In this document: piece by piece, positions 9,537 through 18,019 of the stretch
Position numbering within the stretch: the first letter of the stretch is position 1
Layout: each line of letters begins with the position of its first letter
Assembly: GCA_011947345.1 (NCBI GenBank)
Contig: JAAVTG010000991.1
Coordinates: 1-23,164, forward strand
Source: Phytophthora quininea
Taxonomy: Eukaryota; Oomycota; Peronosporomycetes; Peronosporales; Peronosporaceae
Reading direction: 5' to 3'
DNA length: 23,164 bases
Notes under the pieces: generated by a model
What the model was told of the DNA's origin: nothing
Databases searched by the model: none
The model's input: the letters and a program-made list of their open reading frames with translations, nothing else
Translations under genes and position numbers: made by a program

Positions 9537-12516
9537 TTACAGATCGCCGTCGCCAAGAATGGACGCCATCAAACTCTCTTCCTCGTTGCTCATGACGGAC
9601 CCACGGCCGTGGGGGCTTGAACTTGACACTTCGTCATACAAAGGTGTGCATTGCAATCGTCCAATGCCGACCGGCGCGCTGTTCAGCATCCGTCTCGAGG
9701 AAAACTCCCCAGCCCACCAAACGTTACAGGTGGCAGATCTCCGATCGCTGCAGGGGCTGAAGCCTCGGTCACCGTAGCGTGTACAGTTTGCGGGCGCTCA
9801 CCGCCACCAGATCCGCCAACACCATCGACGAAGCTCTTCTCGAGCTCTTTAACGTCACCGGCTTGACCCCTTGCAGTCTCGCAAGGACGAACTCGCGACC
9901 CAGAAGTCTCTGCGCACTCAGTGCAACATCGGCAGCGGAGCGACGCACTCGAGCGCTGTTATGCGTGAGACCTTTGCTCACTGCATCAAGCACTCGAGAA
10001 GCCCCCAAACCATCAGCTTGAAAGCCAAACTCGGGCACCAACAGCCGAAGCAGGTGCATTTGAACTTGCGGATCGCACGCATTGCCCTCGCAGCCGAAAA
10101 TGCAGGACAAGACGTATCGGGTGCCGAGCGTTCGGCAGCCGCGCCAGCTTTAAAACTCCGCGACAAGCTGCGCGAGTGGTTCTTGTGTTAGGCTTCTGCA
10201 TCGCCGAAAGCAATCGCAACAGTGTCAGTAGCGTCACGTCACGAACGTCAGCTTCACGCCATTCAATGCGAGGGCCAAAGATTTTGACCAGAGTTGCGTA
10301 CGCGTCCAACGCCGTGTTGACAACGGGTGCGATGTTGTCACCAAGTGAGCGGTGCAACAACGCACTGTAAGCAACGAATGTGCCTTGAGCTGCACCACCA
10401 AACGCAGGTCGAGTATCGCGCAGATCCGATTTGGCTTCGGTCATTGCCTTTTCGACATCCAGCAACGCTTCTTTTCTATCGCTCCAAGTCTTACTGGAAA
10501 GCTTTCGCCAACAAACCGGTCCGACCACGTTTTGTGCAGCCGATAGAGCGGTCTCTAAGAGTGCGATGCTCGAACTCCCGTCTTCTTGAGGTACGTCAAC
10601 GAGCTCTGCTGGAGGAAACGCTGCTTCGTCGTCAACTTGGTCTTCTGTCTGGTTTGTGGGCCCATTGCCTGCTGAAGCTGAAGCACCAGCCTCTTGCTGT
10701 TGTTGGTCGCGAGCTGCTAGTGATTCTTCTACACGACGAGTGATCACACGTAGCATTTCAGGCTTTACCCCACCGGCACGAGCAAGTTGGGCATGCCAAG
10801 CCGTCGAGTTCCCCGCTCGCGTCTGAAGGTCTGCGAGCAATTCGACCGCAGCACGACGCGTCTTTTCCTCTGCAATTTTCAAACTTGGTGCTACGAATTC
10901 AAGGACAGTCTCTACTGTTAGTTGCTGCTGCTGTGACGATGCTTCTGCAGCAGTGGTAAGGCCAAGTTCTTGCAGCAGACGACGCAGAGTTTCGAGTCGT
11001 CGACGTGCAGGAACTTCTTTCCCATTCAGGTGAAGCAACAAATGAGGCAAGGCTCTCAAAGATCGCAATCGAGCGATCCTAATTAGTGCCTGCGTAGCCT
11101 CTCGCTGAGTTCGCTTGTTCGAGTCTCCCAATTTCCGCGCCAATGCTCCGATAAAAGACGACAAGTGGTTGTTGAGAGCTGCTGCGCTTGCTGAGTCCGT
11201 GTCGTAGAAGGCGTTTTCGTTAGAAGGAACTCGCGAAAACTCTTTAAGTACCGCACGAAGACATTCAAGCGAGCAAAACATCACGGGCGCCACTCGGTCC
11301 TCTACACCACACTGCACAGCTGCAAGCGACGCACACAGCAATCGCTGACGAGTGACTGGGTCACTTGTCGACACGTCTGCTTTCTTGACAGCCAACTTGA
11401 TCGCATCGAAGCCATCTTGACGCTCACCCCACGGGTCAGCGCCTAGCAAGCTTACGACACGCTCACTAAATACACGAGTGATCAAAGCACCCGCGTCAAC
11501 CGACTCGGGGTCATTTTTGACGTCACCATCTTCAGACTCAGCTTCCGTCGGTGGCGAAGTTTCGTGTTCATCAAACTGTGGCGATGACTGCTCGAAAGCG
11601 GAAGACAAGATTGGCGCGTCGTCGTTCATATGAGTGGTGATTTCTCGTCTTTGACCTGCGAAATGTCGAGGTGCCGCTGAAACCTGATGGGTTTCGTTGG
11701 CATCTTCTTCGCAGATACCTTGTAGAGGGGTCGAGGCTGTTGGTCTTGCCCTTGAGGCCTAGGCGAGAACGACAATCGCGGCGAGTTTGCAGGAACCCTC
11801 CCGAGCATTGTACCGGTAGGCCGCACACATTTGATTGGTGACGAAGGCGGTTGCCCAGCAGGTTGAGGCAGGACAACCATCTCGGGCGCATCGTCAAAGC
11901 ATTCCTCTTCATCACGAGATATTTTGTCGTCAACAATGCAAGTCGGAAGTGACGTTCCAACGATCATTAAGTCTAGAGGAGAATGACCGTCCTCGTCATC
12001 CTCCTGTGGCTCGTGGCTAGCCGCATCTTGATTCTCCTCTCCATGGTCAAACACTTCTAACGTTTCCTCTTCGTCATCGGAAACAATTTTATCGGGAGGA
12101 CCTTCCTCTGCGTTTTGTGGTTCTTGTTCTCCTGCATTTTGTGCCTCGTCTTCGTCTTCGTCGTCGCTGTAGTCGTCGTTGCCTACTTGTCCTGATGTGA
12201 ATACTTCATGGCCAGCTGGACCGCGTTTCACTTCAGATTCCTCACTGTGGCTATCGTCCTTAGTTACCGGAAGAGGGGCGTCAAATTGCAGCACTGTTTC
12301 AGCTTCCGCTTGCTCTTCCTCGACATTACTCTCTGGATCTTTTGTGGATCCTTTACTAGCATATTTTTCCTCGTCTTGGTCTTCGTTTTCTTGTTGTCCA
12401 GCATCAACACTCGTAGCTTCCGGCTCAGTTTTCGTCAGATCATCTTGTGTAGGTGACGCAGTTGACTTGCGGCGACCCAATTTCGACGAGAAGGATTTCT
12501 TGATTCGACCGATCAT
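9537..12516 (-). CDS. TOG/HEAT-repeat protein with acidic N-terminus
   Basis: Exon 1 (12516-11656) encodes 287 residues starting MIGRIKKSFSSKLGRRKS: a basic start, then a long disordered tract rich in D and E. That frame ends at a TGA overlapping the next ATG, but a 68-nt intron (11655-11588, GTCAAAG to a pyrimidine-rich CGAGCAG) joins it in phase to SSPQFDEHE. Exon 2 carries helical repeats of TOG/HEAT type, including WGERQDGFDAIKLAVKKA, RKLGDSNKRTQREATQALI and SKTWSDRKEALLDVEKAM. Such arrays bind tubulin in XMAP215, CLASP and CEP104; CEP104-like is my weak best guess. A one-base frame change is needed near 10112-10130, after LKLARLPNAR, to reach YVLSCIFGCEGNA. The last exon probably starts at 9704 after a 97-nt intron (9801-9705, donor GTGAGC) and ends SNEEESLMASILGDGDL at 9537; a frameshift would serve equally well. 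Confidence 0.6.
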
Positions 12517-12942
12517 GCTCTTCTTCCTCTTTGGGCAGCCCCCACGTCCTCATTGTTCACCTCCTTTTCCTTAGCATTGATGGGGCTCAATACCATCGAT
12601 CCAGGCATCGCTTTCGGTTCGTTACTAGCTCGGGTAGCAGACAAGAGCCTAACTGGTGCGGGTTTCGTGCTGCACTCGCTGTCAGCGAAAATAGGTGGCA
12701 ACACCCAAAGATTTGGGAAACCAACCAAAACTCACTTCACCTCGCCGTTGCGATTGAAAACGTTGCGGGTTTCCATTATCTTTGGGCAAGCTGCGATGCT
12801 GCTTGGACGCCTATATATTCCTCGTTGATGAGATAAGATATGAGTCCCAGAAATATGGCAACGTGAAGACGATGGTCTGATTCAGTGACCAGCAACTCGT
12901 CCAGTCTGCAGTCTCTTGTCCATCAACGCGACCAAGTCGACC
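12517..12942. promoter_or_regulatory. Divergent promoter region, TOG gene and SNARE
   Basis: This 426-bp region lies between two genes transcribed away from each other and must contain both promoters. CCTATATATTCC at 12811-12822 resembles a TATA box about 120 bp before the SNARE start, but such boxes are uncommon in oomycetes. No confident initiator could be assigned for either gene. Overlapping open frames on both strands here have no recognisable protein motifs. Confidence 0.4.
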
Positions 12943-13605
12943 ATGTCCGCCGACGCTCCGACCATTGCATCGCTCCAAGATGCCAAGAACATGCTCAACT
13001 CGCTGCGTTCTCTCACCACCAGCATCAGTGCCGCCTCTGCGAGTCCTGCACTCAAGAGTGAGAAGGACTATGTCAACAGCGTGGTCCCCCAACTCAACGA
13101 GGCCACCACCACGTACCAAGCTCTAGCCACCTTCCTTCGAGAGCACAAGCGCGGCAGCTCTGAGTTCCGCGACGTGCAGCGCAACTTCGTCAAGGTCATG
13201 CAGGGGCTGCAGACCGCGCAGCGAGAAGCTGCTGCCCGTCGTGAGGCCTTGTGCGACGCCGACTTTATAGCTGGTAACGGGTCGGTGGCCATCTCGGCGC
13301 AGGAAATCCAGACGGCCAAGGAGGAGGTGTTGGAGGCCGGAGAGATCGCCCAGGAGGCAGCTGCAGTCAACGCGCTCTTCCGCCAGATCGGCACGCTCGT
13401 CACCGAGCAGGGCCAGGGCGTGGACCAGATCACCACCAAGGTCGAAGCCGTGCGCGTGGAGATCGGCAAGGGTGTGGACGAGCTTCAACATGCGCGCCAG
13501 CTGCAGCGCGAGGCCAGGAAGAAGTACTTGTGGTACCTCTGCGTGCTGACGGTCATCCTCGCCGTCATCGTCGTGCCGATCGTCTACACATACATCTACA
13601 AGTAG
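12943..13605 (+). CDS. Syntaxin-type Qa-SNARE, tail-anchored
   Basis: A 220-residue protein. The SNARE motif spans about 140-193: VNALFRQIGTLVTEQGQGVD has the syntaxin pattern with the ionic zero-layer glutamine at Q156 in the EQG context, followed by heptads ending LQREARKK. A hydrophobic anchor occupies about 195-217 (YLWYLCVLTVILAVIVVPIV) and leaves only a few lumenal residues. Such proteins pair with R-, Qb- and Qc-SNAREs to drive membrane fusion; the compartment cannot be told. The N-terminal half (residues 5-135) is mostly helical and alanine-rich but shorter than a usual syntaxin Habc bundle plus linker, so the total is about 70-80 residues below the family norm. I chose ATG 12943; an upstream in-frame TTG at 12916 is less likely. 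No introns. Divergent from the TOG-repeat gene. Confidence 0.87.
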   Translation: MSADAPTIASLQDAKNMLNSLRSLTTSISAASASPALKSEKDYVNSVVPQLNEATTTYQALATFLREHKRGSSEFRDVQRNFVKVMQGLQTAQREAAARREALCDADFIAGNGSVAISAQEIQTAKEEVLEAGEIAQEAAAVNALFRQIGTLVTEQGQGVDQITTKVEAVRVEIGKGVDELQHARQLQREARKKYLWYLCVLTVILAVIVVPIVYTYIYK

Positions 13606-14073
13606 CTCGAGCTCCTCAATAGCTTAGATTTTTATTGATCTTGTTAAATAGGGCAAAAGTTGCTTACCATGCTTACTTAACAATGTAGTATTTACCCGCT
13701 AGACAAGTGCGTGAACTGCAAGGTGGCTAAGTTGATACAGCTCCTCAGTCTCGTCGTGGACGGTCGTGAACGGTCTACCCTTCAAATGGCGGGAGCCTTG
13801 CATGCATTAAAGACACAGTTTCGCTTGTGCGGATACGGAGGTCCAGCCACAAAGGTGGCGAATGGGACTTCATTGAAGCAGTGCCACACTCGTATATCAA
13901 GGTGTTGCATCCTGCCAACTCCTGGCTACTGTTGTTGTTGCCATTGCTGAAGACTTATGGGGTGAGTTTTGTACTTTTGTTGTGGTGTATTTGTTTTGCA
14001 CGTTTATTTAGGAAATGCTATGGGATTTTCCAATAAAATGTACTATAGAGAATTTCTAAAAACACATAACACG
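13606..14073. other. Spacer between SNARE and mariner element
   Basis: This 468-bp stretch is the 3' flank of the SNARE gene up to the transposon's TA. AATAAAAT near 14032 could be a polyadenylation-like signal but lies far from the stop. Short plus-strand frames (13711-13950, 13827-14036) lack recognised motifs, so I do not call a gene. Confidence 0.45.
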
Positions 14074-14075
14074 TA

Positions 14076-14104
14076 CTTCCTCTGGTTGGAATTAATCACC
14101 GGAA
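14076..14104. repeat. Left terminal inverted repeat of mariner
   Basis: The 29 bases from CTTCCTCTGGTTGG to CACCGGAA are the exact reverse complement of 15778-15806. The outer neighbour is TA at 14074-14075. This is the end next to the 3' end of the transposase gene. Confidence 0.95.
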
Positions 14105-14193
14105 GTTTAAATGATAGGCCATAGGTCATTGATGATAATAAGTTTTTGCTGCGATCAGAACGCATTGAATTATAGAGTGAACAGATTGATCTA

Positions 14194-15546
14194 TTAGTTC
14201 CCGAACAGCAGAGCACTGCCTCGATCAGAAGCTGCTAATAGTGCTAGAGCAGACTCGTACAGCTCTCTGCTACAGCTCAAACTGATAGGAAGACGATTGG
14301 CGCTACGAATTTCCGCCTTCTTTAAATGCGGAAGCTTGTACAAGTTGCCTCCTTCTTCACGTAGGATCGCCAGCATGCACGCCTGTAGGGTCAGGAATAT
14401 GTCGTTCACGGCGTCGATTTTCAGCTGACGAAAAGCAGTGTTCACTGACTCGATGAGGGCGTCAATGCCCTTTCTGAGGATGTAGTACTGGAGAGTCTGC
14501 ATGGAGTTGAAAACCCCCAGGTCGAGGATGTTGAGGTCGAGTGAATTGGATGCCTGACATAGCATTCGGATATTCCAGCCGACGTCTTGTCCAGCATCAA
14601 CAACTGCTTGATCCCAAGGTAGCACGTGTGGCTTCGCGTTATCATGCTGGACAAGAAGCAGCTTGTGGCGATCTTTTCTTGGCCACTGGGCCTTGATAGC
14701 GGGAAATACTTTGCTTATCAAATACTCCCTGTACACGTCTCGATCAACCGTGTCGATATTACGGGTGCAAACAGCTCCTTTGGGTCTGTTCTTGCTTGAT
14801 CGTTGAGCTTCGTACTCCTCCGTGAAGGACCAGGTGCCGATCTTGCCATCCCATTGCTGCTTTCGGTGAGAGTCAAACCTATATTTAAATTCAAAAGTTA
14901 CTATTTTTCAAATCAACAAAATTATTCACGTACCGAGGTCGTGCTAATGCAGCCAAGAACATCGTCTTCGGTACGAATCTTTTGCTCTTCCAGAGCCTTG
15001 AGGAGGCTCCCGCCCTTGAACACGAGGTACGAACGCTTGTCACGATCTGAATAGAACCATTTCTCATCAACGTGCACGATGTTATGCATAGGCTCAAATT
15101 TTAGGGTCCTGTCATCGATAAACGGAAGGGTATGCTCAACGCGCTGGAGCTTGTTTTCTGGTATCAACGCCGGGCTGATGAATGTTGTGCGACGCTTTAG
15201 CATGCCCTCCTTCACTGCCTGCCGCACCAGATCCCTAGAAGCGCCACCAGAGGCCGCTGCTCGTCTTTCAACAGCTCTATCCTCGATGGGAACACGGGCA
15301 AGCTTCTCACGCAGTTCATCACGATTCTCCCGCTTCCTGCCACAGTGTCGCTTTCTCGTGCTCTTCCATTCACCTCCAACGACCCCGCCTCGACCGCAGC
15401 GACGTAGCGCTTCCATACAGTGCTGATAGTGGTCGGATCACGCTTCATGACCGACCCCACCTTTGCGTACGCTCCCGAGGCAATTGTGCGTCGTTGCTGA
15501 TCCGAAGAAGCTCGTCGATGGTGGCCTTGCGCTCTACATCAGTTAA
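14194..15546 (-). pseudogene. Mariner transposase, frameshifted
   Basis: A DDE/D transposase that would cut and rejoin the element's ends. Reading on the minus strand: LTDVERKATIDELLRISNDA (from 15546) and TTISTVWKRYVAAV form the helix-turn-helix DNA-binding part. VHVDEKWFY carries the first catalytic Asp, QHDNAKPH the second and SNSLDLNILDLG the third. I count 34 residues between the second and third Asp, i.e. DD34D as in mariner. Frame changes are needed near 15475 (after PRERT), near 15350-15400, and near 15005 (before WKSKRFVPKTMFLAALARPR). No ATG lies in frame before LTDVER; a TAG sits three codons upstream. A 55-nt intron at 14933-14879 joins ARPR to FDSHRKQQWDG. The C-terminal part (14736-14194) is open to its stop. 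It probably makes no active enzyme. Confidence 0.88.
14879..14933 (-). other. Probable intron within mariner transposase
   Basis: On the minus strand CCTCG is followed by GTACGTGAATAA, an A/T-rich stretch and ATATAG, then GTTTGACTCTCACCG. Removing these 55 bases gives ARPR|FDSHRKQQWDG, the sequence expected in this transposase family, and removes in-frame stops. The donor GTACGT is the same as in CNOT10 intron 1. Confidence 0.75.
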
Positions 15547-15777
15547 GTTAGGCTATAGCATGTTTTGGCAAGCAGTGAAGCAATACAGCAGGCGTGGCGT
15601 GTTCGCCCCCAATGAGACTCTGCAAGTGACTGTGCGGAAAATGTTATTGCTCCTCCAGCGGGCTCCGTTTGGCGCCAAACGGGCGGCGGTGGATAGAGGA
15701 GACGCAAGGCTTTCATTTCCACCAATCCGGAAGGGATAGAACCCGCTCAAAATAATGTGATTGGCCAAAACGTCTGT

Positions 15778-15806
15778 TTCCGGTGATTAATTCCAACCAG
15801 AGGAAG
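15778..15806. repeat. Right terminal inverted repeat of mariner
   Basis: The 29 bases from TTCCGGTG to CAGAGGAAG are the exact reverse complement of the left end, followed outside by TA at 15807-15808. This end lies 5' of the transposase gene. Confidence 0.95.
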
Positions 15807-15808
15807 TA

Positions 15809-15957
15809 TAAGTTATTTCTTGGTTGCTTATGTTGCTTATCACATCTTAAAAATCTTTTTGTCACCCCCTGTTTGCCCTACCAGCCAGGAGATCCAAACT
15901 TTGAAATCTCCCGACTTCGGCTCGTTGCCTTGCCACGTTCTATCTTCGCTCCCTGCC
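15809..15957 (+). promoter_or_regulatory. Short upstream region of the G3BP-like gene
   Basis: Only 149 bp separate the transposon's right TA from the G3BP-like ATG. They include pyrimidine-rich stretches (CTTTTTGTCACCCCCTGTTTGCC) and TCTATCTTCGCTCCC shortly before the ATG. The core promoter and leader must lie here or within the transposon end; no motif was assigned with confidence. Confidence 0.4.
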
Positions 15958-17468
15958 ATGCCCGAGTCTTCCCAGGAGGAGGGGCCGTCGCCCAACACGG
16001 TGGGTAACACCTTCATGCGCCAGTACTACCACTTCCTGGCCAAGGAGCCGCAGAGTCTGCACCGCTTCTACAAGACCGAGAGCCGCTGGTGCCACGGCGT
16101 GGGGTCCCACATGGAGGAGCCCATCGCCGGCCAGCGCGCCATCAATGACCAGATCCTCAAGCGCGGCTACGCTGGGGCCCGCGTGGACCTGGACGCCGGC
16201 TCCATCGACTGCCAGGACTCGCTCCAGGGCGGCGTGCTGGTGCTGGTGACGGGCGTCATGACGCTGCGCAGCTCCCCGTCCCTAAGCCCTTCGTGCAGAC
16301 CTTCTTCTTGGCCGTGCAGCCTAATGGTTACTTTGTGCTGAACGATTGTCTGCGCTTCCTGGAGCTGCCTGGCGCTGCGCCCATGGAGGAGAAGCAGAAG
16401 GATACGCCTCTGTCTCCGAATAAGAACGGCAAGAAGGTGACGACTCCCGAGTCCCCTAAGAAGGAGGAGGTTGTGAAGGAGAACAAGGCGATTAAAAAGG
16501 TCAAGCAGACGCCGCCGCCGTCACCCGTCAAGACGACGGTAACGGTAGCGTCGTCCCCAGTCAAAAGACGACGAAAACTGTGGAGAGAGAAGACAGCCCC
16601 TGTGAAGACTGAGTCGCCCATCAAGTCTCCTGTCAAGAAGGCGGAAAGCCCCAAGAAGAAGGTGGAAAAGGTGGAGTCGCCTAAGAAGCAGGAGAAGGTG
16701 GTCTCCCCGAAGAAGGAGGAGAAGCCGGTTGAAGAAACCCCTGCGCCGCCTGCTGCACCTGTGGCGGCTTCGGCCGATCCGGTGGTGCCTGCTCCCGCTG
16801 AGCCAGCGAAGCCCAAGACCTGGGCGGCGCTTTTCGGCCCCAAGTCCATTACCACCGCGGCTGTTGCACCGACGACTGCTGCGGCCCCGACTTCGGCCCC
16901 TACTAAGCCATCCACGCCGAAGGCTGCAGCGCCGACTGCGACTCCTGCTGCTGTTAGCCCTGCTGCAGGTGCCCCGGCCCCGGAAAAGTCTCCGAAGAAT
17001 AAGGCAAACAAGGACAAAGAAAGCCGCCCGCGTCTGTACAGCCTATTCATCCGCGACGTGCCGTCGCAGACTCGCGATAACGACCTGCGCGATCTGTTCA
17101 AGAGCTACGGCTCCATTGCCGGTGTGAACGTGGTGAGCGGCCGCAACTTTGCGTTCGTGGACTACCACGAGGAAAGAGCATGCGCTGCGCTCGCCGAGAC
17201 TGCCGAGTTCAAGATTGGAGACAAGGTGTTGCAGGTGACTGAGCGTGGAGAACGCAAGGAAGGCCCGCGTAGCGGCTTCCGTGGCAATGACACCCGTGGC
17301 CGTGGTCGCGGCCACGGACCCAAGGGCGGCCGCGGCGAGCGCAAGGAGCGCAAAGACGACGAGGAGTCCACGAGCAAGGGCGACCAACGCGACGGACCCC
17401 GGCGCGAGAAGACCGGCAACCGCCGTGGTGGCAAAGTGGACGGTGCGCCGCACAGCCGAGCTGACTAA
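15958..17468 (+). CDS. G3BP: G3BP-like RNA-binding protein (NTF2 + RRM + RGG)
   Basis: Domain order is that of Ras-GAP SH3-binding protein: an NTF2-like domain (about residues 13-130, from NTFMRQYYHFLAKEPQSLHRFY), a long lysine/proline/alanine tract, an RRM (about 360-430) and an RG-rich tail. In the RRM, LFIRDVP is RNP2 and RNFAFVDY is RNP1. G3BPs act in cytoplasmic mRNA control and stress granules. The ATG at 15958 is followed by an 11-residue leader. A base is missing between 16268 and 16269: VLVTGVMTL reads in the first frame, and PKPFVQTFFLAVQPNGYFVL in the next. With that base, length is 503 residues. The linker (about 16440-16740) has repeated SPKK/SPVK motifs, as in histone H1 tails or CDK sites. 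Within it, 16562-16605 reads more like its surroundings (TTKTVEREDSP) one frame over, suggesting a compensated pair of indels. No introns. Confidence 0.9.
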
Positions 17469-18019
17469 GCGGTATAATATGTGCAGCAGCTAGGTTGTCG
17501 ACTCTGAGAAGACAACGTAGCGCTAAAATGGCACGATTGGAATACAGGGCTGAAGGGCTACTGTTTTACAGAGCTGTGGTCAAGGCACGGGAGGCATACA
17601 CACAGAAAGAAGGGTGCTCGCGAACTCGGCTGTCTGGTGCGGCAGTCTGATGCTTTGGTTCTTGTGCGTTTTAGCGTGGATGGCCTGGCCAGCAATGCAT
17701 CGGGTAGAAAGACAGACAGAACAGACACACAAACATCCGAGCCGACTACGGAGACGTACGTGATCGAAATGGAGAAGCAACCTCACTCCTTTCGGCTCCA
17801 TTAGGTAGAACGGCTAGTACAGGGACACAAAAGAAAAAGAAAAGCACACGGGGTGCGGCAAAATACTCGCGGTGTTCACAGCATTGGTTTCCAAAAATGC
17901 CTCGACTCCTTCATGAACGAATTGCTTTTGGCGTGGCAGCTTCGACAACGTACAATCCTATTATCCCTGTCTGTCAAGTGTTACTTTGCACGTAGCACGT
18001 AACGAGGAAGCCAAAGCTT
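17469..18019. other. Convergent 3' region between G3BP-like and CNOT10
   Basis: This 551-bp stretch receives both transcripts from opposite sides. I see no gene in it. Short frames on either strand have no motifs, and there is no strong terminator-like hairpin. Confidence 0.5.

Larger units (their letters stand above)
14074..15808. mobile_element. Mariner element with intact ends
   Basis: The element is 14076-15806 (1,731 bp), flanked on both sides by TA (14074-14075 and 15807-15808), the target duplication expected of Tc1/mariner elements. Both ends carry the same 29-bp inverted repeat beginning CTTCCTCTGGTTGG, with no mismatch in 29 positions and the first mismatch at base 30. The start resembles plant mariner and Stowaway ends (CTYCCTC). 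It holds one transposase on the minus strand, damaged in its N-terminal half. Perfect ends imply a fairly recent insertion, or that the ends could still be mobilised by an intact transposase elsewhere. It lies about 150 bp before the start codon of the G3BP-like gene. Confidence 0.93.

Noticed and set aside
11626..11632. ATGA stop/start overlap suggesting two translationally coupled genes
   Set aside because: Translational coupling of that type is bacterial; a well-formed intron joins the frames instead.
12811..12822. TATATAT as a TATA box for the SNARE gene
   Set aside because: It is about 120 bp before the start codon, TATA boxes are uncommon in oomycetes, and A/T runs like this occur by chance. 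Not called as a separate feature.
13068..13491. Long minus-strand frames opposite the SNARE gene
   Set aside because: Antisense shadows; the plus-strand protein has an unmistakable SNARE motif and membrane anchor.
16328..17101. Long minus-strand open frame of 257 codons opposite the G3BP-like gene
   Set aside because: It is the antisense shadow of a low-complexity lysine/proline/alanine linker and has no domain of its own.
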